From positions 51,786-115,785 of the forward strand of contig CAJULT010000001.1 of the NCBI GenBank assembly GCA_910587225.1: a stretch of 64,000 nt of DNA, in the 5' to 3' direction. A program made the position numbers and the translations under genes. The stretch comes from an uncultured Christensenellaceae bacterium (GTDB taxonomy: Bacteria; Bacillota; Clostridia; Christensenellales; UBA1242). Every line of letters starts with the position of its first letter. The first letter of the stretch is position 1. The notes under the pieces are model-generated. The model was not told where the DNA came from and ran no database searches. It worked only from the letters and a program-made list of their open reading frames with translations. Of the stretch, positions 15,108 to 23,797 are shown piece by piece.

Positions 15108-15398
15108 GTGGACGATGAGGAAAAGATACGAAAAGCCTTGCTGAAAAAGGCTCTTGGTTACATGGCGAGCGAAACAGTTGAAGAGTATGTTTTAGATGAG
15201 AACGGACAAGAAAAGCTGGCTAAACGAAAGGTAACCAAAAAGCATGTAAGCCCCGATATTGCAGCGGTTAGAGTTTACCTTGAACGGTACAACACCGACC
15301 TTGCAGACAGCATAAGGGGAATGAGCGATGAAGAACTTTTGGCTGAACAAACGCGACTTTTAAAACTTTTGAAGGAGGAATATGATGGAAATTTATGA
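15108..15398 (+). CDS. Small phage protein, possible small-terminase-like (96 aa)
   Basis: GTG start at 15108 with GGGGAGGAAAG upstream. The segment KKALGYMASETVEEYVLDE followed by KRKVTKKHVSPDIAAVRVYLE resembles the region just after the DNA-binding domain in phage small terminases and proteins encoded next to them. It lacks a clear N-terminal helix-turn-helix. Its place at the head of the operon, where P22-like phages put terminase genes, agrees with this. Overlaps the next gene by a few codons. Function uncertain. Confidence 0.55.
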   Translation: MDDEEKIRKALLKKALGYMASETVEEYVLDENGQEKLAKRKVTKKHVSPDIAAVRVYLERYNTDLADSIRGMSDEELLAEQTRLLKLLKEEYDGNL

Positions 15399-15600
15399 GT
15401 GTAGGCACAAAGTCAAATGCGATTTTGCGGGCTGTGGAAAGGTGGCAAAATATTCGCTTGTGAAGCGGGGCTTACTTAGGCGTGACATAAATTTTTGTGA
15501 TGAATGCCTAAGCGAGATTGCGAGGCTTGCCGGGAAGGTTAAAGCGCCAAGGGCGGTAAAAAGTCCATTTAAATTAAATAAAAGGTTGGAGGAGAAATGA
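15385..15600 (+). CDS. Small Cys4 putative zinc-binding protein (71 aa)
   Basis: The second of two adjacent ATGs (15385) is used because AAGGAGGAA then has 6-nt spacing. Cysteines in CRHKVKCDFAGCGK and FCDECL could hold a zinc ion. It overlaps the portal gene start by 4 nt. It occupies the position where a large terminase gene would be expected. Not recognised beyond this. Confidence 0.55.
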   Translation: MEIYECRHKVKCDFAGCGKVAKYSLVKRGLLRRDINFCDECLSEIARLAGKVKAPRAVKSPFKLNKRLEEK

Positions 15601-17447
15601 AAAAAGAAAATAGTTTAGTTAAAGAGGTTATTGAAGATTTTAAAGCGCGTCAGTTAGCCCGCAAAAACTTTGAAACTGCGTGGCAGATTAATATGAACTT
15701 CCTTATGGGAAATCAATACTGCTCTGTTGGCTACGGCGGCAGCGTAGAGGAGGCGGACAAGCAGTTCTTCTGGCAGGAGAGAGAAGTATTTAACCATATA
15801 GCGCCTATTTACGACATTAGATGTGCAAAGCTTGCTAAAAATAAACCTGAGTTTTCGGTTGTCCCTGCTACCGATGATGAGCGAGATAGACAGGCGTGCA
15901 AAGTTTCTAAGAAGATTTTAAATTCGGTTTATTACAAGCTTAACATGGATGAAAAAATCAATCAGGCGATTAAGTGGAGTGAGGTTTGCGGAACATCCTT
16001 TTATAAAGTAAGTTGGAACGCCTCACAAGGTCAGCTTATTGCCACAGATGATGAAAATCGTGAGATTAGAAGCGGGGAAGTTGAGGTTGAAGTGTGCAGC
16101 CCATTTGAAATTTTTCCTGACGATCCTACTCATGAAAATATTGAAGACTGCCAAAGCATAATTCATGCTAGGGCATATAGCGTGGAGCAAATAGAAAAGC
16201 TTTACGGAGTTAAGGTCGACGGAGAGAGAATGAATTGTTACAGCCTTAACAGCGTTGCGAAGGGGCTGGGCGGACTTGGTTATAACGCTACTGCAACAAA
16301 GCTAATCGAAAGTGAAAAAGACAACTGTGCGCTGGTGCTTGAGCGTTATTCAAGACCGACAGTAGATTTTCCAAATGGAAGGCTTGTAATTATCGCTGGG
16401 CAGACTTTGGTGTATGACGGTGAGCTTCCTTATGCATGCGGTAATGACGGCAAGCGCGACTTCCCATTTATTAAGCAGTCAAGCATTGAGCAGACTGGAT
16501 GTTTTTGGGGCGGCAGCGTGATTGAAAGGTTAGTACCTGTTCAAAGAGCGTACAATGCGGTTAAAAATCGCAAACATGAATATATTAACAGACTTACACT
16601 TGGCGTTTTAAGTGTGGAGGACGGGTCAATTGACCTTGATGACTTAGAGGAAGAAGGACTTGCACCCGGCAAGGTTCTTGTTTACAGGCAGGGGGCAAGT
16701 GAGCCGCATTATTTGTCGGGCGAAAACATACCTAGCGGCTTTGCTGACGAGGAAGAAAAGCTGCTTGATGAATTTAACAAAATCAGCGGGGTAAGTGACA
16801 AGTTTGGCAGTGATTTTGCAAGAACAAACATTTCGGGAACATCTCTTGAACTTATGATAAGTGAAGATGAATCAAGACTTAACATTTCAGCGCAGTCAAT
16901 TAAAGCGGCGTCAACTTCTATTGCAAGAAAGATTTTAAGACTTTATAAGCAGTTTGCCCTGTTCCCTCGTCTTGCAAGAATAGTAGGTGATAACGGACAA
17001 ATTGAACTTTTCTACTTTTCGTCAAATGATATTTCTAGTGATGATGTTATGGTTGACCTGACGGGCGACAATGCGCAGACGATGGTTCAAAAGCGGGAAC
17101 TTATATTCGAGCTTTTAAAGGCAGGAGTTCTTTCTGACGAAGAGGGCAAGGTGCAGCCAACCATGAAAGTTAAAATTCTTGACATGCTTGGCATGGGCAA
17201 CTGGGAAAGTGCGCAGGATATAAGTCAGCTTCACATTAAAAAAGCCGAAAAAGAGAACTTAAAGCTTTTGGACGGTGTGAATGTTAAGGTCAGCGAAATT
17301 GATGAGCATCAGCTCCACATTTCAAGCCACATTGCATTTATGCTAGGCGGCGACTATGAAAGTATAAAAACCAAAAATCCGCAACTTGAAGAGCTTTTTA
17401 TGGCACATATCAAAGCTCACAAGCGTGCAAGTAAAATGGAGGAATAA
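15597..17447 (+). CDS. P22-like phage portal protein
   Basis: 616 aa. The portal forms the twelve-subunit DNA gate of the capsid. Features that match P22-type portals: the N-terminal helical start (DFKARQLARKNFETAWQINMNFLMGNQY), EVFNHIAPIYDIRCAKLAKNKPEF, PFEIFPDDPTHE, and the long wing and crown regions with KIRR-type helices near the end. Length is close to P22 gp1 after its barrel is shortened. The frame is undamaged. It is followed by the scaffold gene after 5 nt. Confidence 0.85.
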   Translation: MKKENSLVKEVIEDFKARQLARKNFETAWQINMNFLMGNQYCSVGYGGSVEEADKQFFWQEREVFNHIAPIYDIRCAKLAKNKPEFSVVPATDDERDRQACKVSKKILNSVYYKLNMDEKINQAIKWSEVCGTSFYKVSWNASQGQLIATDDENREIRSGEVEVEVCSPFEIFPDDPTHENIEDCQSIIHARAYSVEQIEKLYGVKVDGERMNCYSLNSVAKGLGGLGYNATATKLIESEKDNCALVLERYSRPTVDFPNGRLVIIAGQTLVYDGELPYACGNDGKRDFPFIKQSSIEQTGCFWGGSVIERLVPVQRAYNAVKNRKHEYINRLTLGVLSVEDGSIDLDDLEEEGLAPGKVLVYRQGASEPHYLSGENIPSGFADEEEKLLDEFNKISGVSDKFGSDFARTNISGTSLELMISEDESRLNISAQSIKAASTSIARKILRLYKQFALFPRLARIVGDNGQIELFYFSSNDISSDDVMVDLTGDNAQTMVQKRELIFELLKAGVLSDEEGKVQPTMKVKILDMLGMGNWESAQDISQLHIKKAEKENLKLLDGVNVKVSEIDEHQLHISSHIAFMLGGDYESIKTKNPQLEELFMAHIKAHKRASKMEE

Positions 17448-17452
17448 AAATT

Positions 17453-18052
17453 ATGGAAGAAATCAGAGAACAACCGACCATGGAACCGGCAAATGTTTCG
17501 ATTGAAACGGGTGAGGTGAGTGCTGCGAGTGAGGTCGGCTCTCAAACCGTTCGACAAGTTGAAAAACCCGAACAAAGTGAATTTGGTAAGTTCAAAAATG
17601 CGGAAAGTTTGCTTACGGCCTATAACAATCTTGAAGCTGAGTTTACCAAAAAATGCCAAAGGCTGAGCGAACTTGAGAAAGAGCAAGCTCCTACGGCGGC
17701 GCAGTCGCTTGAAGAGTTTCTTTCGAATAAGCAGGAGGCTCGACCATTTGCGGACAAGTTGCAAGCGCTTGCAACTGAAAGCAAAAATGGGTCATACGAG
17801 GGGGCATGGGAAAGGCTGGTATATGAAAGCCTTACAAAGGGTGATACCTCTGACCCGATAATAAGTCATTATATATTATCTAATAATGAACTTAAAGAAA
17901 AAATAGTTGAAGACTATCTAAACGCACTAAACAATAACAAACCGCCGATTATAATTTCATCGCAAAAGGGAGAACGAGTGTCTAGTGTAAAACCAGACAC
18001 TCCGACTTCACTTGCGGAAGCTAAAAAAATGGTGGAGAAAATGTTTAGCTAA
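17453..18052 (+). CDS. Capsid scaffolding protein
   Basis: 199 aa, hydrophilic, Glu/Lys-rich and largely helical, with a coiled-coil-like segment around LLTAYNNLEAEFTKKCQRLSELEKEQ. It sits between portal and coat genes, the standard place for a scaffold, and ends in a basic helix (LAEAKKMVEKMFS) of the kind that binds coat subunits. Assigned by position and composition rather than by strong sequence match. Confidence 0.75.
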   Translation: MEEIREQPTMEPANVSIETGEVSAASEVGSQTVRQVEKPEQSEFGKFKNAESLLTAYNNLEAEFTKKCQRLSELEKEQAPTAAQSLEEFLSNKQEARPFADKLQALATESKNGSYEGAWERLVYESLTKGDTSDPIISHYILSNNELKEKIVEDYLNALNNNKPPIIISSQKGERVSSVKPDTPTSLAEAKKMVEKMFS

Positions 18053-18065
18053 AAGGAGAAAAAAA

Positions 18066-19265
18066 ATGGTTACATTACAAACAGCGGAAAACGCTTTAAA
18101 ATCTGTTTATCTCGGCGCTATTGCTGAGCAAATCAACATTGCCACAAGTCCACTTTTTGCTAAAATTAAAAGAGCGAGCAAGGACATCTTCGGTAAAGAA
18201 ATCGTAAAAGCTGCACCTTTTGGTGTTAATGGTGGTTTCTGTGCTGGTGGCGAAACTGACGCACTTCCTGTTGCTGGCAATTCAAGCTATGTTCAACTTA
18301 GAAGCGCTCTTAAAAACCTCTATGGAAAATTTGAAATCAGTGACAAGGCAGTACGTGCTTCAACAAGCAATGTTGGCGCATTTGTAAACCTTCTTGCTGA
18401 TGAGATGGAAAAGCTTGTTAAATCTTGCTCTTTCAATCTCAACCGCATGCTTTTTGGTGACGGAAGCGGACTTGTTGCAACTGTTTCAGCTGCTACGGCA
18501 GGGGAACTTACCTGCGATAGCGTAAGAAACCTTGCAGAAGGTATGATGCTTGACGTTTACAAAGCAGACGGAACTAAACTTGGACAAGTTCCTATGACTA
18601 TTATCTCTGTTGACAGAGTTAATAACAAGGTAAAATATGCTACCACTTTCACAGACACTGTTTCGGCTGGTGCTAAACTTTACATTCAAGGTTCAAAAGA
18701 TAAAGAAATCACTGGTATTGAAGCGCTCTTTACCGCAAGCGAACTTTATGGACTTAAAAAGAGCGATTATGCTTGGCTTACTCCATACAAGGATGCAACA
18801 GCAGGTGAAATTAGCGACATTCGCATCCAAAAGGCAATCGACTTCTTGGAAGAAAACGCTGACAGCCGCGTAAACTTTATCGCAACTTCTAGAGAAGTTC
18901 GTCGTGCTTACCAAGAATATCTTGGCATTTATCGCAAGAACGTTGATATTGTGGACATGGGAAATGGTTACAAGACTATCACTCACAATGGCATACCTGT
19001 ATATGCTGAAAGATTTATGGCTCCTAAGGCTATGTATCTTCTTAATACTGATGACTTCACCCTTTATGAAATGGCTGACTGGTCTTGGATTGAGGACGGC
19101 GCAGGTCACATTTTAAGACAAAATGCAGGCTTCCCAACTTACAGTGCAACACTTGTAAAATATGCTGAACTTATCTGTGATAAACCACTCGGACAGGGCA
19201 AACTTGAAAACATAGCTCTTAGCGTGGAAGATCCTTACAAAACATACATTCCAGCAAATGAGTAA
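18066..19265 (+). CDS. Major capsid (coat) protein, HK97 fold
   Basis: 399 aa from ATG 18066, which has AAAAGGAGAAAA upstream. The N-terminal helix (LQTAENALKSVYLGAIAEQIN), central region (NLNRMLFGDGSG, NLAEGMMLDVYKADG) and the P-domain ending (NGIPVYAERFMAPKAMYLLNTDDF) match Gram-positive phage coat proteins that accompany P22-like portals. It differs clearly from the coat protein of the second prophage (62921-63892), so the two phage regions are unrelated. Confidence 0.85.
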   Translation: MVTLQTAENALKSVYLGAIAEQINIATSPLFAKIKRASKDIFGKEIVKAAPFGVNGGFCAGGETDALPVAGNSSYVQLRSALKNLYGKFEISDKAVRASTSNVGAFVNLLADEMEKLVKSCSFNLNRMLFGDGSGLVATVSAATAGELTCDSVRNLAEGMMLDVYKADGTKLGQVPMTIISVDRVNNKVKYATTFTDTVSAGAKLYIQGSKDKEITGIEALFTASELYGLKKSDYAWLTPYKDATAGEISDIRIQKAIDFLEENADSRVNFIATSREVRRAYQEYLGIYRKNVDIVDMGNGYKTITHNGIPVYAERFMAPKAMYLLNTDDFTLYEMADWSWIEDGAGHILRQNAGFPTYSATLVKYAELICDKPLGQGKLENIALSVEDPYKTYIPANE

Positions 19266-19309
19266 AGGATGAGAGGCAATAGCCTCTTTTCCTTTTATGG
19301 AGAAATATA

Positions 19310-19624
19310 ATGAAAAAATACTTAATCGTAGAACATGACCCACTGTTTATCTGCCAAAGACTGAAAGAAATTGATGAAAGTTACTTTGTGCTTTACAACC
19401 TGCAATCCTGTCAATTTGAAGTGCACTCAAATGCGCAGGAGGGAAATAGTTTTTGCTTTGCAGTTCGGTTTGACGGGCTGGACGCGAGAACGCTTGAAAA
19501 GGCAAGGGAAACTCGAAAAGAAAACATTGATGCGCTTATTGCTAAAATGGATGAAGAAAACGACAGACTCTATAAAAAGCAGATTGAGGATGCGGCATGG
19601 GCTATGGCGGAGGTGATAAAATGA
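19310..19624 (+). CDS. Conserved phage protein of unknown function (104 aa)
   Basis: Soluble, alpha/beta start (FICQRLKEIDESYFVLYNLQSCQFEVHS), then a long charged helix (ARTLEKARETRKENIDALIAKMDEENDRL). Proteins of this pattern occur between coat and connector genes in clostridial phages; their role is unknown. Its stop overlaps the next ATG (ATGA). Confidence 0.7.
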   Translation: MKKYLIVEHDPLFICQRLKEIDESYFVLYNLQSCQFEVHSNAQEGNSFCFAVRFDGLDARTLEKARETRKENIDALIAKMDEENDRLYKKQIEDAAWAMAEVIK

Positions 19625-20172
19625 AAGCATACGAAGTAATAAAACTTGCATGCGAGCTTTGTGAGGATGATTTTGCAGATAAACTTGAAGATATTGAAAA
19701 TATCTCGTTTTCAGAAGATGAGCAAAAGAAGATAAAAAAACTTTTATCTCTTCTTGACCTTGTAACAAGTGAGGCAGCGACTGAGCGTCCACTAACTTGC
19801 GAGGAAACTTTAAAAAGTGAAAATGGCAAGCTTATGCTAAAAAATCTTGGCGAGAAGTTACTTTCGGTGGTGTCTATCAAAAATGAAAATGGGAGAAGGC
19901 TTAACTACAAAATTTTCTCTTCTTACATTTCGGTAGAGGCTGAAAGCGTGAAAATTCGTTACACTTATCTTCCAAAGAAGGCAACTATTGATAGCGAAGT
20001 GGAAACGCATCTGCCGCTTAGGATTTTGGCGTTTGCGCTTGCAAGAGAGATATGTCTAAGCGAAGGTCTTAACGAAGATGCTGATATATTTGAAGAGCGT
20101 TACAAGGCTGCACTTTCACTTCTTCCTTCACTTAAAAGAAGAGCAAGCGTTAGCGGGAGGAGGTGGCTTTAA
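19621..20172 (+). CDS. Head-tail connector-like protein (183 aa)
   Basis: ATG at 19621 in the ATGA overlap. Helical, acidic first half and a beta-rich middle (RLNYKIFSSYISVEAESVKIRYTYLPKK), then DSEVETHLPLRILAFALAREICLSEG. That order is seen in gp4/gp6-type connectors that extend the portal. Position between coat and the gp10-like gene agrees. It overlaps the next gene at TAATG. Confidence 0.65.
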   Translation: MKAYEVIKLACELCEDDFADKLEDIENISFSEDEQKKIKKLLSLLDLVTSEAATERPLTCEETLKSENGKLMLKNLGEKLLSVVSIKNENGRRLNYKIFSSYISVEAESVKIRYTYLPKKATIDSEVETHLPLRILAFALAREICLSEGLNEDADIFEERYKAALSLLPSLKRRASVSGRRWL

Positions 20173-21626
20173 TGGCTAAATTTAACTCAAAAACCATTAA
20201 AACATTTACTTTTAACGATTTTTGCCGCCCAGATGGGCAGAAAGAAGATTATCAGACTAAGGCGATAAGTTATAACTTTTTCTTAGACAAACAGTCTTTT
20301 TCAAGCGGTTATGGCGTGGAAGTTATGAAAATGCCGACCGACAAAAATGACTTAAATAATCAGACGCCACTCGACATGGTGGGAAGTCAGGTTTTGCGTA
20401 TGTGGAGCTTTCCATGGTTTAACGACTGGGAAAATGAAATAAAGTATAAACTTTTCTACTTTAATGATCAGAAACAGTTTGTTAATATGACTATTATCGG
20501 TTCGCGCGAGCTTGATAGCCCTCTATCAAGTAATTTTACAAGCGTGCCTGTAGGAATGAACTACCGCATTCATGGTCATGACTATATGATTTTCTCGGCA
20601 GCTGACGGGGATACATACGCGCTTGGCGAAACTTATCAGAAGGTACTTGAAAATGCTCCTAAGCTTATGGATATATGTTCACATGATGATAAGCTTTATG
20701 CCTTAACCGCAACCGGCAGGCGAACTCTTGTTTACTCGGAAAGTAACAACATTTTCGATTGGGACAATTCCACAACCGCACACCTTGATTTTACAGATGA
20801 GCGCGGACAGATGACAAAGGTGTTATCTTTTAATGATTACCTTTATGTCTTTCGCGAGTTTGGAATTACAAGGGTGTCAACTTATGCAAATGGTGAGTTT
20901 AACATATCCCATATTTTTCAATCTACTAGCTATATCTTCCCTGAAACAATTTCATCAAGTGGTGAAGAGATTTATTTCTTAACGCGTGAGGGATTTTATA
21001 GATTTGACGGCTCTACCGTGAAAAAACTAGATTTGGACTTGGCAAAAAATATTCAAGACTTAACTCATGCTAGCGCGTCAGTATTTGAAGGTAAGTATTA
21101 TCTTGCCTGCAGGCTCGATTTTAAAGACGCAGCCACAGTAGGCTGCGAAGAGGGTGAGTATATAAACAATGCAATCATTATCTATGATATTGGCAGCGGC
21201 GAGGTGGAAGTGATGCGCGGGGTAGATGCGGCGCAGCTACTTGCACTGAACAATCCTTACGTTTCAAAACTTGCTATTTCTTTTAATGGAGAACATATCG
21301 GAAAAATAGGGCAGCTTTCTTCTGACGGAAAAATATTTGGAAGTAGTATAAGAAAATATTGGTCAAGTAAATTTAGTTACTTTGGTATGGGGCGCGGCAT
21401 GAAACGAGTTGAAAGTTTTTCTTTCAACTTTGAAGGCAAGTTCACCTTAAAAATTGAGAGTGACATTGACGCAAAAGAATTTACTTTTGAAGGGACTGGC
21501 ACAAAGCGGGTGCGCGTAAAACTTAGTGGTCACAAATTTAAGTTAAGTTTTGCATCAGATGACGACGTGAAAATAAATGATTTTCAAATTTCAATAAGCG
21601 CGCAAAGTGAAGCTCGACAACTATAA
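20172..21626 (+). CDS. gp10-like packaged-DNA stabilisation / tail hub protein
   Basis: 484 aa, from ATG 20172 overlapping the upstream stop; GGGAGGAGG precedes it. The protein is nearly all beta strands with propeller-like repeats (DKLYALTATGRRTLVYSES, DYLYVFREFGITRVSTY, GEEIYFLTREGFYRFDG), as in P22 gp10 (472 aa), which closes the portal channel. It is the last structural gene; no tail needle or tailspike follows. Confidence 0.7.
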   Translation: MAKFNSKTIKTFTFNDFCRPDGQKEDYQTKAISYNFFLDKQSFSSGYGVEVMKMPTDKNDLNNQTPLDMVGSQVLRMWSFPWFNDWENEIKYKLFYFNDQKQFVNMTIIGSRELDSPLSSNFTSVPVGMNYRIHGHDYMIFSAADGDTYALGETYQKVLENAPKLMDICSHDDKLYALTATGRRTLVYSESNNIFDWDNSTTAHLDFTDERGQMTKVLSFNDYLYVFREFGITRVSTYANGEFNISHIFQSTSYIFPETISSSGEEIYFLTREGFYRFDGSTVKKLDLDLAKNIQDLTHASASVFEGKYYLACRLDFKDAATVGCEEGEYINNAIIIYDIGSGEVEVMRGVDAAQLLALNNPYVSKLAISFNGEHIGKIGQLSSDGKIFGSSIRKYWSSKFSYFGMGRGMKRVESFSFNFEGKFTLKIESDIDAKEFTFEGTGTKRVRVKLSGHKFKLSFASDDDVKINDFQISISAQSEARQL

Positions 21627-21675
21627 CCATATTAATTATATAAATCGAAAGAACATAGTTATCTGGGAGGTAGTT

Positions 21676-21738
21676 ATGAAAAATATTCTCGAACTGAAAA
21701 ATAAATCGGCAGACAGTAAAAATGGATTTTTGGAATGA
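21676..21738 (+). CDS. Possible 20-aa leader peptide
   Basis: ATG at 21676 with GGGAGGTAGTT upstream; 20 codons (MKNILELKNKSADSKNGFLE) overlapping the start of the holin gene by 17 nt. It may serve translational coupling for the holin. The ribosome binding site is good but the peptide is too short to be sure. Confidence 0.4.
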   Translation: MKNILELKNKSADSKNGFLE

Positions 21739-21955
21739 GCTTATAAGCGTCGTCGTGTCAAATGGTGTTTTTGCAACGCTTTTTGTATTCTTGTTTTTCT
21801 ATCAACTTAAAGATAGCGCAAAACGAGAAAAAGCATATCAAAATACTATTGCAAATCTGACCGAGCATCTTCAAATGATAGAGGATGTCAAGGAAGAAGT
21901 ATCTGAACTTAAAGACCTTATTTTAAAGGAGGACGAAAGTGAAACAGAAGATTAA
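21722..21955 (+). CDS. BhlA/UviB-type holin
   Basis: 77 aa. One N-terminal membrane helix (VVVSNGVFATLFVFLFFYQL), then a charged coiled-coil (DSAKREKAYQNTIANLTEHLQ...IEDVKEEVSELKDLI). This is the BhlA/UviB pattern: small holin-like proteins that permeabilise the membrane for phage or bacteriocin release. It overlaps the next gene by 17 nt. Confidence 0.8.
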   Translation: MDFWNELISVVVSNGVFATLFVFLFFYQLKDSAKREKAYQNTIANLTEHLQMIEDVKEEVSELKDLILKEDESETED

Positions 21956-22184
21956 ATCATACGGATTTTGGACAGCACTTTCGGGTGCGGTGGTTGTTCT
22001 TTTGGAAGCGCTCGGCAAAGCCTTTGGCTTTTCTGTGAATAATGATGTTGTTTCTTCAATCATTATGGCAATAGCCGGCGTGCTAGTTGTATTTGGCGTT
22101 GTAAGCATGCCAAATAAAGACAAGGACAATAGCGAAACTGAAGAGAAGCAGGAAAATGAACAAGACAAAGAAAAAGGGGAATAA
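21939..22184 (+). CDS. Second small holin-like membrane protein
   Basis: 81 aa with two membrane helices (TALSGAVVVLLEALGKAFGF and SIIMAIAGVLVVFGVVSM) and an acidic, Lys/Glu-rich tail, the layout of Gram-positive phage holins. Paired with BhlA immediately upstream. No endolysin gene follows, so export or lysis by this pair would need a host or other enzyme. Confidence 0.75.
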   Translation: MKQKIKSYGFWTALSGAVVVLLEALGKAFGFSVNNDVVSSIIMAIAGVLVVFGVVSMPNKDKDNSETEEKQENEQDKEKGE

Positions 22185-22198
22185 TTCCCCTTTTTTTG
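22172..22198 (+). terminator. Terminator of the capsid operon
   Basis: AAAAAGGGGAA / TTCCCCTTTTTTT hairpin overlapping the last codons of the holin. Confidence 0.85.
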
Positions 22199-22226
22199 TT
22201 TTAAGCGCGAAAAATCTTAAAATTTG

Positions 22227-22255
22227 TTGGAATTTTACGAGATTTTTATTAAAAT
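22227..22255 (+). promoter_or_regulatory. comEC promoter, -10 box 6 nt before ATG (leaderless candidate)
   Basis: TTGGAA (22227-22232), 17-nt spacer, TAAAAT (22250-22255), then AACCTT and the ATG at 22262. There is no room for a ribosome binding site. Confidence 0.7.
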
Positions 22256-22261
22256 AACCTT

Positions 22262-23749
22262 ATGTTAAAGCCGCCCTTTCATTTTAGGAAATTCTTTTAC
22301 TGCTTTCTTGCCTTTGCGCTAGGGATTGTGGTTGCAAATAAATTGTACAGTGGACATGTAGCGACAATCATCACGATTGTACTTACTTTTTGCGCGCTTG
22401 CGACCGGCTTTTTCTTGTTTGGCAGGTGGAAAGGGCTTCTTTTTATTTTGGCATTTTTCTTTATAGGTAATGGTAGTTATTATTTAAGTGATTATCTTTA
22501 CGCGCCTAATACATATTCGGGCGAGTGTATGATTGTGGGCAGGGTAAGTTTTGTTTCCTCAAATTCTAGTTATGTTTATCTTGATAATGTAATGGTTGGC
22601 GGTGAGAAAGCCAAAAACATGTGTGCATATCTTAGCATTGAAGATGATATTGCTATCGGCGACAAAGTTGTTTTTACTTCTACCATAGAGAAAATTGACT
22701 TGTTTAGGAATGATAGTTTTTCAAGTTCCTATCTGCGTGCTGGTGTTGCGTATAAGACAAGTATAGATGAAAATAATTATCAAATTGTTGCAAGTGGTCA
22801 ATTTAGTTATGATGAAAGTTTGCGGTTTAAAGTTAAAGACATGCTTGAAGAGTATATGCCAAAGGAAAATGCAAATATATGTTATGCAATGCTGTTTGGT
22901 GACAAAAATGATTTAAATTCTTCTGTGAAAGAATTGTTCTCTCTTGCTGGCATTTCTCATATTCTTGTGGTATCTGGCTTACATGTGGGATTTTTAGTGG
23001 GAATGATATTTGGTCTACTTCGCCTTTTAAAGTTAAAACGTATTCCAAGTACCATTATTACTTTTATTATTCTGCTTCTATACAATATAGTTTGTGGTTT
23101 TTCACCTAGCGTGGTAAGAGCGAGCATTATGGCAATTGTGTTAATGCTATCCAAAGTATTTGGTGGAGAATATGACGGATTAAATTCGCTGGGGCTTGCT
23201 GGCTTTATCACACTTCTTATTCAGCCACTTTTCGTTTTTGATTATGGATTTTTAATGAGTTATGGTTGTGTAGCGGCAATCTATCTTCTATGTCCGACGC
23301 TTACAAAACTATTTCGTAAATTTCTTCCAAGAAAAGCGGGTGACTTAATCGCGGTTTCTATCTCTGCATCGCTTGGCTTTCTGCCATTCCTTGCCATGTT
23401 TGCAAGCAAGGTGAATTTGCTTTCTCCGTTTATTAACCTTTTGATTGTTCCTATCTTTTCAATTTTCTTTCCAGTGCTATTTATAATTTCGCTTATTGCG
23501 TTTGTTATACCTATATTGTCGCCGCTCCTTGTTGTATTATCCTACATAATTGACTTTATGATTTTACTCGCTTCCTTCTTTGCGGGGACAGATTTATATT
23601 TCCCATTGAAAGTGCCTGCGCTGGCAACCGTTATTGTCTATTTCGCGAGCATGATTAATTTGAGCAGGATTAAAATGTCGGCTAAAAGTACAAAATTTAT
23701 TTCTTTTTGTGTTTTGGGGATTTTGCTTATTGTTACAATTTTAATTTAA
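22262..23749 (+). CDS. comEC: ComEC/Rec2 family DNA-uptake channel, short form
   Basis: 495 aa. It has N-terminal helices, an OB-like domain (CMIVGRVSFVSSNSSYVYLD) and the competence membrane domain with SLAGISHILVVSGLHVGFL and CGFSPSVVRASIM. Classical ComEC proteins are about 750 aa and carry a C-terminal metallo-beta-lactamase-like nuclease domain; here the protein ends after the last membrane helices, so that domain is absent. The role is inner-membrane DNA transport in competence, if active. Confidence 0.88.
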   Translation: MLKPPFHFRKFFYCFLAFALGIVVANKLYSGHVATIITIVLTFCALATGFFLFGRWKGLLFILAFFFIGNGSYYLSDYLYAPNTYSGECMIVGRVSFVSSNSSYVYLDNVMVGGEKAKNMCAYLSIEDDIAIGDKVVFTSTIEKIDLFRNDSFSSSYLRAGVAYKTSIDENNYQIVASGQFSYDESLRFKVKDMLEEYMPKENANICYAMLFGDKNDLNSSVKELFSLAGISHILVVSGLHVGFLVGMIFGLLRLLKLKRIPSTIITFIILLLYNIVCGFSPSVVRASIMAIVLMLSKVFGGEYDGLNSLGLAGFITLLIQPLFVFDYGFLMSYGCVAAIYLLCPTLTKLFRKFLPRKAGDLIAVSISASLGFLPFLAMFASKVNLLSPFINLLIVPIFSIFFPVLFIISLIAFVIPILSPLLVVLSYIIDFMILLASFFAGTDLYFPLKVPALATVIVYFASMINLSRIKMSAKSTKFISFCVLGILLIVTILI

Positions 23750-23778
23750 TTGCTTGCATGTTGGCAAGCAGTTATGAT
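23750..23778 (+). promoter_or_regulatory. holA promoter
   Basis: TTGCTT (23750-23755), 17-nt spacer, TATGAT (23773-23778). An inverted repeat TGCTTGC / GCAAGCA (23751-23770) spans the -35 and spacer. Confidence 0.55.
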
Positions 23779-23797
23779 ATAACTAAGTTAGGTAGAT

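Larger units (their letters stand above)
15053..22199 (+). mobile_element. Terminase-less P22-like capsid/neck operon (probable domesticated phage remnant)
   Basis: Ten closely spaced genes on the plus strand, from the promoter at 15053 to the terminator ending 22198. In order: TerS-like, Cys4 protein, P22-like portal, scaffold, coat, unknown, connector, gp10-like, two holins. There is no large terminase, integrase, repressor, replication gene, tailspike or endolysin. All frames are intact, and base composition and codon choice look like the host flanks rather than the AT-rich prophage at 46.9-64 kb. That points to long residence and maintained function. Confidence 0.8.

Noticed and set aside
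15053..22199. Annotating this region as an ordinary intact prophage
   Set aside because: No terminase large subunit, integrase, repressor, replication, lysin or tail fibre genes, and host-like composition; a domesticated operon fits better.
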